A DNA stretch of 64,000 bases from Gnetum montanum (lineage: Eukaryota; Streptophyta; Gnetopsida; Gnetales; Gnetaceae). The DNA lies in NCBI GenBank assembly GCA_015680685.1, contig MNCI01036173.1:326985-390984 (forward strand), given 5' to 3'. The notes beneath the pieces were generated by a model that searched no databases, was not told where the DNA came from, and saw nothing but the letters and a program-made list of their open reading frames with translations. This document shows positions 1 to 9,150 of the stretch, in pieces; positions within the stretch are counted from its first letter, which is position 1; each line of letters starts with the position of its first letter. Position numbers and translations under genes: made by a program.

Positions 1-2200
1 TTTGATCTAGTCGACCAATCCCAACTTATCTACAATAGGAAAGGGAATGACGTTTGTGGCGGCCCCATCATCAACGTGTACCCTTCAGATCCAGTGTTGG
101 CCGACTCGAGTTGTGATGAAGAGAGGCACCGTAGTCACCTGACCCCCTTTGGGATCTTCCCTAATGGCACTGTCACTAAAAGTTAGTTGGGGTGGCATGG
201 ACTCTGTGGGTACAGGGGGAGCATAACTGAATAGATTGCTTCCTCTTCCACTAGCATGTTCTTGTCGAGTGGAACCACCATTAACATGTGGATTAGAGCC
301 TCGTGGTGGGATACAAATTTCATGATTAGGTCGTACAAGATCAGCATGACATTTTTCTGCTTTAGGGCTTGCTTAACCTAGGTGAGGGTATCCAGAAGGT
401 CTTGGTCATCCCCTTGTTTGATGCTTTCCTCCTCTTCGGTTTGTCCTAGAAGATGAATCTCCCAAGGAGAGGTGACTTTGGACTTAGGTTCAGATCCCTG
501 TCGGTAGGGTGATGTAAGCTAGGTAGTCATGTTGACCTTCATCTTTGGGAGTGAAGGTGCAGATGCAAGGGGTGAAGATGTAGGCTTGGGGATACCCTTA
601 ACGGTGCTCCCCTTCTACGTCTCATCCACCTAGTGTACTACTCACCTTGCAGGGTGAGAAGGTTGTTCAGTTTTTTTACGCGAGATAGGGGCCATCAAAG
701 GTGTTAGCTGGTGGGGCTATGTGGCTCCGCTAATAGGTGATGTAAAGGTGGGTGCCCATGGTGGGATTTTTAGGATGAATAGCTACTGCAGGCCTGAGCC
801 AACTACTGGTGGTGCTAGTGCACTACGTTGAGGCACACAGACCACGAATGGTCGCCTAGGTGGCCTAGGATCACTGTCAATGTCGATAGCATTGATGATG
901 TAATTGGCATTATTGGCGTTGAGGGGATCTGTGTAGACATACATAGACTGATTTTTAGGGCGCACTGGGTTGCTTTCATCTTGCACCAGCTTTCCCTCAT
1001 CGATTAATCTTTGGATGTCATCCTGCAATGATAGACAATAATCCGTGTTGTGACCACATTGTTGGTGATAGTCACAAAATCTGTCTAGCCTAAAACCCCT
1101 AAGAACTGGAGGCTTATTGGCCAGGGCCAAAGAGGTATTCCTAAGGAGCTCGCAGTAGCATTGATGCCTTGTGATTTTCTCTTCTGTCATCTACTTATGT
1201 TGGATGTATCCTGTTGCCAGTAGTTGCTTTAGAAGCTCTAAAGGCTTTAGAGGTAGTGGGGTGTACTTCGAGCGATCTTTGCACTCAAAGTTGGACTTGG
1301 GTTGTGCAGATGTCTTGGGCGTTGCTGTAGCAGGTTGTGGCACATGGCCCAGTTTAGGTGTAGGGTTAGCCGCTTATGTGGCCAATTTCCTGCTGTTCTT
1401 ACTACTGTTGTTGCTAGGTTTGGGCTTAGCCTCAATTGCCATAGCAGCCACCATGGTTGTTGGGGCTTTTTCCTTTTCCTTCTTTGTGAAGGTGCCCTTG
1501 TAAGTGATATAGGCCAGGGTTCACATGCCTTGGCCACGTCCTGTATGCTCTTGGTTTGAGCAAAAGCCTCACTAAGAGAGTGAGGAGTAAGGTAGTATAG
1601 TTTCGACTTAATGAAGTCGTTCACTGCACCCTTAAAGACGGCCAGCAAGTGGGCCTCCACGATGGGCTCATGGATTTTGTTAAGGGTTGCACTACAATGT
1701 TGAATGAGCTTTTGAACTAGCTATAGAGGGTCTTGCTTCATGCTCATCAACTAATCTAGCATGGTTTTTGGCTTCAAGTTATACTTGAAGCATGTCACAA
1801 ATTGGGTTAGTAGCTCTTCCAAAGTTGAAATGGATGAGCGTGGCAACACACAGTACCAATCCAAAGATTTTTTGGCTAGCGACATGGTGAAGATGCAAAT
1901 GATCATGTGCGTCCACTATTGCAATAGTAAAGACTCAGACATGAAAGTGACAAGATGCACGTTGGGATCCTCCTTCCCATCATACTTCGTGAAGTGTGGG
2001 AGAGACATCCCTGGGGGTAATGTCAAAGTAGGGATTACAAGGCTAACGGGGTCATCCTGGTAAAAGTCCATGACTTGCACTATGTTAGACCCAACAGCCT
2101 TGAGGCATTTTATTTCCTCAGTGAGGGTCTGGATGAGTTGAAATGCTTGGTCCAGACCCGACGACATTGTAGATGGTTGGGGTACTACAGAGGTAGCCCT
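1..2200 (-). pseudogene. Tat-type Ty3/gypsy gag-protease fragment (copy F)
   Basis: Minus-strand remnant of capsid/nucleocapsid and aspartic protease. The window edge cuts the protease at about 1-110, where VDDGAATNVIPF followed by a VDKLGL stretch is readable. The gag knuckle FCDYHQQCGHNTDYC (about 1,045-1,090) has the C-x2-H-x4-H-x4-C spacing of Tat-lineage gag. The capsid stretch PPGMSLPHFTKYDG lies near 1,985-2,030. Open pieces lie at 783-1,190, 1,247-1,660 and 1,916-2,200, with stops and shifts between them. The N-terminal third of gag is absent: the sequence passes from mid-gag straight into an LTR end at 2,201 with no leader or primer site. Family assignment is secure; the copy is dead. 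Confidence 0.85.
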
Positions 2201-2791
2201 TGTACCGTTCAAAATCGTCGATCTCTAGCTGGAAGGAAACAGAAATCATGGGATCACCGAATATGCACAGAAGATCCTACCTTCGCTTGAGGGCAAGTTG
2301 GAGTTAACGAAGGTAGAGTACCTTGAGTGGTCCACCCGCAGACCAGGCAAGGATTTCCCCGAATGTACATTGAAGTGCTATACGCTGGGTTATATGTGAA
2401 CAACGTAACTGATGTAAAACGAGGTGTAAATAGCGTAACTGATGTAAACGGAGCGTAAATGTACTAGAGTGTAAATAGAAAACATGCAACAATAAATGGA
2501 AAACTGTAACAGATTATAGGAAGAAAATGCAGCAATATTATTGCAAAGTGAGAGTTACAATGCACCGGTCTAACGTAGTTGTGGCTTTCACACAAGACTG
2601 ATGAATAGCCCCAGTGGATGCAGGGATGACAGTGTGCTGGTTCAAACTACAGGCACAACGTAGAGGCTATATGCTCAGCGTACAGGGTTGAGGTCTAGTG
2701 TACAAGGTCCTCTACTCTAGTTCTTAGTGTCTATGTTTTTCTCTCTGGTCTGCTCCAAATTCCCCCCTTTCCTTCTAATGAAAAATTGGGG

Positions 2792-2799
2792 TTTTTATA
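2792..2799 (-). promoter_or_regulatory. TATA box of LTR D
   Basis: TATAAAAA on the minus strand, inside a context (AAAACCCC then AATTTTTC) shared with the LTR at 26.6-28.7 kb. It sits about two thirds of the way from the U3 start to the U5 end, as expected for the U3/R promoter. Confidence 0.55.
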
Positions 2800-2888
2800 C
2801 AGGTTTAGACGTTAGACTTAGGTTGGGTGACATGTGGTATGTTGACTGAGTGTAAAAGAAATAAATGTTACAAGTGTACAACATATTA

Positions 2889-3316
2889 CATTTGTTGGGC
2901 GTATACGCTAGGCGTATACGTTATAGCAGGCGAGCATAGACTTTGGGCGTATACGCTGGGCATGCAGGGCGTATACGTTGTATATGCTAGGTGTATTTGC
3001 TTGATATGATGGGCATATACACTGGGCGTATACGCTGTGTCTGCTGGGCATATACGCTGGGCGTGTAGGATGTATATGCTCAGCGTATAGACTCCAGGAT
3101 GCATGATGTCAACATCTGATAATTACTCTGTTTGCGCAAGTTGATGCCTTGTATCAAATCTTGCTTTGAAATGCTATTTCTTCGGGGACTGCATGCTGGG
3201 CGTATACGCTGTGAATGTTGGGCGTATACACTATGAATGTTGTGAATGTTTGGACTTGAGCGTATACGCTGGTTGTATACGCTGAGAATGTGAACTTGGG
3301 CGTATACGCTGGAAAC
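2889..3316. repeat. CGTATACG-rich palindromic block in LTR D
   Basis: Irregularly repeated copies of CTGGGCGTATACGCTGGG. The core CGTATACG is its own reverse complement, so many alternative hairpins are possible. The block lies in U3, upstream of the TATA box. A longer, regularly spaced version fills the LTR at 26.6-28.7 kb. Confidence 0.7.
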
Positions 3317-3506
3317 ACATACTTAGTAAAAACTAAGTATGTTGTACTCTGAAGTTGCCATTTCTGATAGCAGATGTTGTCGTGGTTGTCAACGGGTCCC
3401 AAGGAACTACTCCTCGTCGAGTTTGTCTCTACTTGAAGCTATTGGTATGCCCTTAAGCTCAATTCTTTTTGGAAACATACTAAGCTCAGAATTTTGTGGT
3501 GTTTCA

Positions 3507-3521
3507 TTGGCCCCTCTTTGT
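3507..3521 (-). other. Polypurine tract of copy D
   Basis: Read on the minus strand this is ACAAAGAGGGGCCAA, directly before the LTR start TGAAACACC. The plus-strand copy E has the near-identical CAAAGAGGGACCAA at the same place (33,211-33,224). Polypurine tracts prime plus-strand DNA synthesis in LTR elements. This shared tract fixed the LTR start in both copies. Confidence 0.7.
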
Positions 3522-4516
3522 TGACGCTTGGAGGAATCGACCCGAGAAGCATCGACAAAGAAGTGCAAAACACCACAAGTAACTCGATAGAGGCTTTTTC
3601 CTTGGCTACCTGACTAGATATCATCGCACCGTGTTCAGTAGTACATGGGATTGTGGGAAATGGAATTTGTATTTGATAGGGAAAGGGAAATCATGGGATT
3701 TCGGGAGGAATCAAGGTTGTGCATAGTGAAAGGGGTGTTCTAGTGTGTATGCGGGTCATGCTGATCCTTGTCAATAGCCATTGTGTAGTAGACTCAGAAT
3801 CAAGACATGAGATGTGTGTCCTTTGGTGGAACAAGACTTTTGATTAGTATCCGAGAGGACTTGTTGGCAAAACCAAAGCTACGTGATGATGTGTTGCATT
3901 CTTTGGAGGAACAGGATCCTTGCTTAGTGTTTAATGGGGAACCTGTTGGTAGAGAGCCAAAGCCATGCAACGGGATGTTTCTTGATTATTTTAGACATGA
4001 GCATTTTTTTTCGAGGCAACTACCGTCCCGTATTGTGTTTTATGTGGGAAGGAACGACATTTGTTTTTTGTGTTCTTATGCTCAAATGCCATGTTGTGGG
4101 TTGCAACCGCTTAGGAGTGGAGCAATATGCAATGGTATGTTCGATGTTTTGGGCTGTACCAGGTGTGTTCGGGATGTAGCCAAGTATAAGGTGTTGAGGG
4201 ATGTACTAGTGAATGGTTTGATTTATTCTTGTCACATGCACTGCAAACAACGTCTCACCTTGCTGCTTATGATGAAGTGCATTCTTGTACGAACATCTTT
4301 GAGTGTCATCCTACAAACACAACTCCAGAAAGACAAGAAAACCATGAGTGAATAAGCAAGCTTAGAATTAAAATAGCTACTGATGAAACGAAGGCATCGA
4401 ATAGAGTTCAGGAACTATATACGAATGGCGGCAATGTTGGTAGGATCGGCTGATGGTGAGCGATGCAACAATTCTGATGAAGTTTTAATGTAGCCATAGA
4501 TTGAAGAACCAGAGAT
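3522..4516 (-). other. 3' untranslated region of copy D
   Basis: About 1 kb between the LTR and the hairpin array. The part at 4,245-4,516 matches the region 21,842-22,119 beside the LTR of copy A. The part at about 3,620-4,245 has no counterpart in copy A, where the LTR lies almost next to the conserved part. The non-conserved part holds an unexplained plus-strand reading frame (3,807-4,355). Confidence 0.55.
3807..4355 (+). CDS. Unrecognised 182-codon ORF, antisense in 3' region of copy D
   Basis: An open frame of 182 codons from ATG to TGA, on the strand opposite to the retroelement. I do not recognise the protein. It is cysteine-rich in its middle (for example CSYAQMPCCG and a CTRC pair) and has no obvious membrane segment or signal peptide. 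Its 3' third overlaps sequence conserved in the 3' region of copy A, where the frame is not kept. It stands out because nearby coding relics are full of stops. It could be chance or part of another insertion; no promoter or partner gene supports it. Confidence 0.25.
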   Translation: MRCVSFGGTRLLISIREDLLAKPKLRDDVLHSLEEQDPCLVFNGEPVGREPKPCNGMFLDYFRHEHFFSRQLPSRIVFYVGRNDICFLCSYAQMPCCGLQPLRSGAICNGMFDVLGCTRCVRDVAKYKVLRDVLVNGLIYSCHMHCKQRLTLLLMMKCILVRTSLSVILQTQLQKDKKTMSE

Positions 4517-5195
4517 GAACTTTCCAGTTTATAGTCTTAGTGGATTATCATGGGTTAGTTTTATGTCATGACCTATTGGACACTTTCCGTTTAGCATCGT
4601 GGTGGACGGTACATTGCCAGTTTCTAGTCTTAGCAGACCGTGAAGAGGCAAACCAGTTTATAGTCTTAGTGGACTCTGGCGAGTGGAAGTGTGGCAGTTT
4701 ACTATCATACTGGACAGGTGCTAGTTTATTGTCATTGCAAACTCTGTGTGGTATTAGTTTATTGTCATGATGCCAGGACGAGCTGGGGTATCAGTTTATA
4801 GTCGTGATTCCAGGACTGTTCTATGGTATCAGTTTACTGTCATGATTCCAGGACGAGCTGTGGTATCAATTTTAATTCATGATTCCAGGTTTGTTCTATG
4901 GTATTAGTTTACCATCATGATTCCAGGACGAGCTGTGGTATCAGTTTATAGTTGTGATTCCAGGACTCTCTATGGTATCAGTTTACTATCATGATTCTAG
5001 GACGAGCTGTGGTATCAGTTTATATTCGTGATGCCAGGACTCTTCTATGGTATCAGTTTACTATCATGATTCCAGGACGAGCTGTGGTATCAGTTTATAG
5101 TCATGATGCCAGGACTCTTCTATGGTATCAGTTTACCATCATGATTCCAGGATGAGCTGTGGTATCAGTTTATAGTCGTGATGCCAGGACTCCCA
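4517..5195. repeat. Hairpin array 3 (copy D)
   Basis: About twenty diverged units containing AGTTTATAGTC or AGTTTACTATC followed by a short spacer and GGAC. From 4,750 onward they alternate in a higher-order period near 71 bp, marked by TGGTATCAGTTTA and CCAGGAC. Units such as AGTCTTAGTGGACT can fold back on themselves. The array lies just after the integrase stop in element sense. Matching arrays lie after the integrases of copies A (7,778-7,850 and 22,120-22,525) and E (31,955-32,230). Confidence 0.85.
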
Positions 5196-5212
5196 CGTAC
5201 CTGAGCTTGTAC

Positions 5213-5641
5213 TCAAATATGGAACAGTTTCAAGAACAAGTGATTGGTCATATTTGCAAGCTCATGCCCTTCCATATCAGCTAACTTGAATGCTTCGTTT
5301 TCATATGCTTTGGTGACCAAGTAGGGACCTTCCCAGTTGGCTGAGAATTTGTCTGGGTGTTCTCGAACGACCTTAAGTACAAGGTCACCTTCTTTGATGG
5401 GGTGCTTATGAATGTCGTGCCGATGACGTTGCCGTTGTTGTTTTTGATACCATTCGATTTGATCGAGTGCACGTATGCGTTCCTCCTCCACCGAGCCCAG
5501 GTCAATGATGCACAAGTCATTATTTGTCCCTTCGTCTAGGAGTCCGGAAAGTGTGATCCTTAAAGATGGTACCTATAATTCCAAGGGTAGAACAGCTTCT
5601 GAACCGTAAACAAGGCTCTATCGTGTTTTACCTGTTGAAGT
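5213..5641 (-). pseudogene. Integrase C-terminal domain (copy D)
   Basis: Minus-strand stretch of about 100 codons ending at 5,213. It carries the basic segment and GPY/F module (NWEGPYLV) that close Ty3/gypsy integrases and help DNA binding. It is out of frame or interrupted relative to the core integrase at 5,642-6,556. The end of this domain abuts hairpin array 3. Confidence 0.8.
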
Positions 5642-6556
5642 TCAATGCGTCGTGCGATATGCCCATAGTGCGTATACTAGTTGTTCATGCCACCTTCTCT
5701 TGCTTTGGGTAAGCATCTTTTTAAGTATTGTAATGATGGTTTTGTTTGTGGCCTCTGCTTGCCCATTGCTCTGAGGGTAGAAAGGGGATGAAAATGAGTT
5801 TTTGATACCTAGATTTTCACAGAACGTTTTGGTTTCAGTACTTCTGAATTGTGGCCCGTTATCAGTGATGATGGTCATGGGGGTACCAAAAAGAGTCACA
5901 ATGTTTTCAAGAATGAAGTTGCATACGTGTTTAGATGTGGTTTTTTGAAGGGAAACAACTTCTACCCACTTCGTGAAATACTCTATCATGGTTATGATGA
6001 AACTGTGCCCTGCAAAAGATGAGGGTGTTATTGGTCCGATAAGGTCCAACCCCCACTTTTTAACGGGCCATGTGATTTGCGCTGCATGCAACTCATTTGG
6101 TGGGACATGGATTAGATTACCATGTCTTTGATAGGTATTGCATGTTTTAGCCTTGGAGAGACAATCATACTCCATGTGTGGCCAATAATAGCCTAAGCGC
6201 CTTATTTTCCTTACCATTGCTTTTGGTGCTATATGTCCTCCGCATAGTCCGTCATGTACTTGCTCAATGATGGTTTGGGCATCAGTGCTACTAACGCATG
6301 TTAGCAATATGCCTTCATAGGATCGATGACACAATGTGTCCCCTACTAATTCATATTGCCGAGAACGCTTTCGTACTGCATCTTTTTGTGCATTCGTTAA
6401 GTGTTGTCTTGTTTCACCGCATAGAAGGTACTCTTTTATGTCGTCATACCATTCTACCACATGTGTTGTACTAATGGATGCAATTGGCAACGCATCCAGA
6501 GTATCGGTTATTGGTTTGGCACAGCTGATTATGGAGCTTGGCAATGTATGGAACAT
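5642..6556 (-). CDS. Ty3/gypsy integrase core (copy D)
   Basis: A 304-codon open frame, the best-kept integrase in the window. The zinc-binding part shows H101 and H108 (VHDGLCGGH) and C139, but the last cysteine is tyrosine (CNTY). The catalytic triad is complete: D171 (GLDLIGP), D232 (TDNGPQF) and E268 (GQAEATNK), with exactly 35 residues between the last two (DX35E). It would insert element DNA into the host genome. It lacks its C-terminal domain in frame, so it is probably not functional as it stands. Confidence 0.85.
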   Translation of the reverse strand: MFHTLPSSIISCAKPITDTLDALPIASISTTHVVEWYDDIKEYLLCGETRQHLTNAQKDAVRKRSRQYELVGDTLCHRSYEGILLTCVSSTDAQTIIEQVHDGLCGGHIAPKAMVRKIRRLGYYWPHMEYDCLSKAKTCNTYQRHGNLIHVPPNELHAAQITWPVKKWGLDLIGPITPSSFAGHSFIITMIEYFTKWVEVVSLQKTTSKHVCNFILENIVTLFGTPMTIITDNGPQFRSTETKTFCENLGIKNSFSSPFYPQSNGQAEATNKTIITILKKMLTQSKRRWHEQLVYALWAYRTTH

Positions 6557-7776
6557 TTTAGATGATATGTTTAATGATAGGGTGGCTAGTGCATCTACGA
6601 TGGTATTATCGTTTCAAGATATGTGTTGCACGTTCACGTTTTCGAATCGTTTCATTAAATATTTGGCTAAGTCACAGTGTGGTTGTAAATGTTGTGCTTT
6701 GCATGTATAAATGTTTGTGACTTGGTTTAAGACCAATTTTGAGTCTCCCCTGACCACAAGTCATGTGATGTCTAAGGCTAGTGCTGCCATAAGACCTCTA
6801 AGGAGACCTTCGTACTCTGCTATGTTGTTGGTACAATGAAAGTTAAAATGATAAGCAAAGGGGTGGATCTCCTGGAAGGATAGGTGATAGCGGCGACAAC
6901 ACTTCCCCCTCGAGAGGTGGATGCTCTATCAAAGTTCAAAACGGCTTCGTAGTCATCGGGTATGATGGCTATTGCACTTACATTTTCGTCGGGGAATTCT
7001 GGCTCTATTGTTGCTTGATCGTGTGTTGGTGATGCGGTCATTTGATTTGCTATGGCTTGACCCTTAACTAATGACCATGCTACGTAGTGTAGGTCAAACT
7101 CAGCTATCATGGCTTTCTAACGGGCTATTCAACTTGTCTCATAAATGTTTCAAGTGATGGCTCTGAGCACATTATCCTTGCAGATTATGTTTACTTAGTT
7201 ACGGAAGAGGTAATGTCACCATTTCTTTAAGGAAAAGGTTAGGGCTAAACATGACCTCTCCACCTCGTTATACTTCTTTTCATGAGCAACCAATGCATGG
7301 CTTAAGTAATAGACAGGGACTTCGGTTCCATCATCTCATTTTTGGCAAAGCATGGATGCAATGGACGAGTTTGAAGTGGCAAGGTAGATGTAAAATGGTT
7401 TATTATTTTGAGGTGGGTAAACCGTGGGTAGTTGAACTAGTGCTATTTTAATATTGTTGAATGCTTCCTAGCACTGTGGAGTCCATTCAAAATGGACGTT
7501 CTTGCATAGCAAGTGGTTCATAGGTTTCAACTTATCTATTAGTTTTTCTATGAAACACCTGATAAACTATAATCTACCTTGTATACCTCGGAGTTCAGTA
7601 AGGTTGTTAGGTGGTTTTAAGTTTGTTATTTCCTTAACTTTATCCGGGTCTACTCATATCCCTACTTCTGAGGCTATGAATCCAAGCATTTTGCCTGTTT
7701 TGACGTCAAAGATACATTTCTTTGGATTAAGGCTCAACTCATATTTTAAACAGCGTTTTAGCACCAAGTCAAGCTA
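6557..7776 (-). pseudogene. RT thumb, RNase H and archaeal-type RNase H remnant (copy D)
   Basis: Minus-strand remnant matching copy A's pol from the RT thumb (7,500-7,776) through the degenerate RNase H (about 7,060-7,450) to the second RNase H (about 6,560-7,000). Readable bits include FDRAST for the FDGAST motif. Stops and shifts are frequent. It begins abruptly at 7,776 in the RT thumb, joined to hairpin units of copy A; the antisense gene and the RT fingers and palm are missing. Confidence 0.7.
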
Positions 7777-7777
7777 G

Positions 7778-7850
7778 TTTAACGTCATAGCAGACATTTG
7801 TTGCCAGTTTAACGTCATAGCGGATGATTATTGCCATACCTGATGTTCAC
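7778..7850. repeat. Start of hairpin array 3 (copy A), at a junction
   Basis: Two units containing AGTTTAACGTCATAGC plus GGATG or AGACA, directly after the integrase end of copy A in element sense. The array stops at 7,777, where copy D's RT thumb begins. The missing remainder of copy A's array 3, followed by its 3' region and LTR, is found instead at 22,525-20,265. Confidence 0.7.
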
Positions 7851-7876
7851 ACTGGAGATGCAGCTATATGTAATAT

Positions 7877-9150
7877 CACTTCAGATATATATGATTGACA
7901 GGGTTTGGTAACTCGTTGCCATCGACATCCACTAACTTGAATGCTCTGTGGCTATACACATCAGTCACCAAGAAAGGGCCCTCCCAGTTTGTAGAGAATT
8001 TGCCTACTGGTTCACGAACGGCCTTGAGAACTAAATCTCCTTTCCTGATCGGACACTGCTGAAGATTGTGATAATGCTTTTTCCTCTACTTGTCTTGATA
8101 CTTTTCGATTGTATCAAGCGTCTGTATTCGCTTCTCTTCCACTGAGTCCAAATCCATGATCCGAGACTCGGTGTGTTGAGCCTCATTTATAATTGTGGAG
8201 AGGACCATTCTTAAAGAAGGAATTTTCAATTCAAGAGGTAGCACCGCCTCGGATCCATAGACTAGGCTATAGGGCGTACTGTCTGTAGCTGTCCTACATG
8301 TAGTACGATACACCCATAGCACATAGAGGATTTTTTCGTGCCACCGTCTCTTGTTGTTATCAAGCATTTTCTTGAGCAAATTGATTATGACCTTGTTTGT
8401 TGCTTCAGCTTGACCATTCGCTTACGGGTAGTAAGGCAAGGAAAAAGATTGTCTAATGCCAAGGCTATCACAGAAGGATTTGGTTTCCATGCTACTATAC
8501 TGCGGTCCATTGTCGGTCACGATAGTCATCGGGAGACCAAATCTAGTTACAATGTTGTCTAAGATGAAATGGAAAATCTGTTGAGATGTGATCTTCCTTA
8601 AAGGAATAGCCTCTACCCACTTCATGAAATACTCAGTAGCGGTAATTATGAAGCTATGACCTGCAGAAGATTTTGGCGTGATGGGACCTATAATGTCTAG
8701 TCCCCATCATTGAAACGACCATGTTATTTGAGTTGTATGTAAATCTGTAGGTGACACGTGTATAGGATTTGCGTGACACTAACATGTGTCACAAGTTTTA
8801 ACCTTTTTCAGGCAATCTTTTTCCATGCATGGCCAGTAGTATCCTAAGCGGCGAATTTTTGAAGCCATAACCCGTGGTGCTACGTGTCCTCCGCATAATC
8901 CCTCATGAACCTCACCAACGATACGCTGTGCTTGGTCTTTGTTAATGCAAGTAAGAAGCACACCATCAAAAGAGCATCTACAGAGAGTACTGTCTCCTAT
9001 GATTACGTATTGCCTAGCTCGCTTGCGGATTGCATCTTTTTGCGCACGTGTTAATTCATGTAGTAGCTCGCCTTGCAAGAGGTAAGTTTTAATGTTGTCA
9101 TACCATTCTGGCGTGCTTTCTTCAATAAGAGAAGATATTTGCGTTGATAG
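7877..9150 (-). pseudogene. Ty3/gypsy integrase (copy A)
   Basis: Minus-strand integrase. It has the zinc-binding HHCC region (VHEGLCGGH and CDTC, 8,779-9,078), a core with all three acids (GLDIIGP, TDNGPQ, GQAEATNK), and the GPY/F-type C-terminus (NWEGPFLV), ending at a TGA at 7,877-7,879. It is separated from the RT/RNase H frame by a frameshift near 9,120-9,170 and carries several in-frame stops (near 8,410-8,430, 8,710, 8,780 and 8,085). Hairpin array 3 follows at once. Confidence 0.85.

Larger units (their letters stand above)
2201..3506 (-). repeat. LTR of copy D
   Basis: The boundaries come from comparison with the LTRs at 26,593-28,733, 33,225-34,933 and 45,656-47,355. In element sense it opens TGAAACACC (3,506 downward) and closes with GGTACA (2,201). 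The outer side at 3,507-3,521 is a purine tract in element sense, so this is the 3' LTR of the copy whose integrase lies at 5.2-7.7 kb. It is 1,306 bp against 2,141 bp for its closest relative at 26.6-28.7 kb; much of the difference is in the repeated CGTATACG block. Confidence 0.8.

Noticed and set aside
1171-1503. Hydrophobic plus-strand frame (110 codons) that looks like a membrane protein
   Set aside because: It is the complement of the gag region after the capsid; similar shadows occur at 17,974-18,309 and 43,178-43,486 opposite the other gag copies.
2886-3104. Repetitive Tyr/Thr/Pro-rich frame with YTPSVYA repeats
   Set aside because: It is a translation of the CGTATACG palindrome block in LTR D, a non-coding repeat.
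4517-5195. CRISPR-like array
   Set aside because: Units are diverged, spacers are themselves repeated in a 71-bp higher-order unit, the genome is plant, and there are no cas genes.
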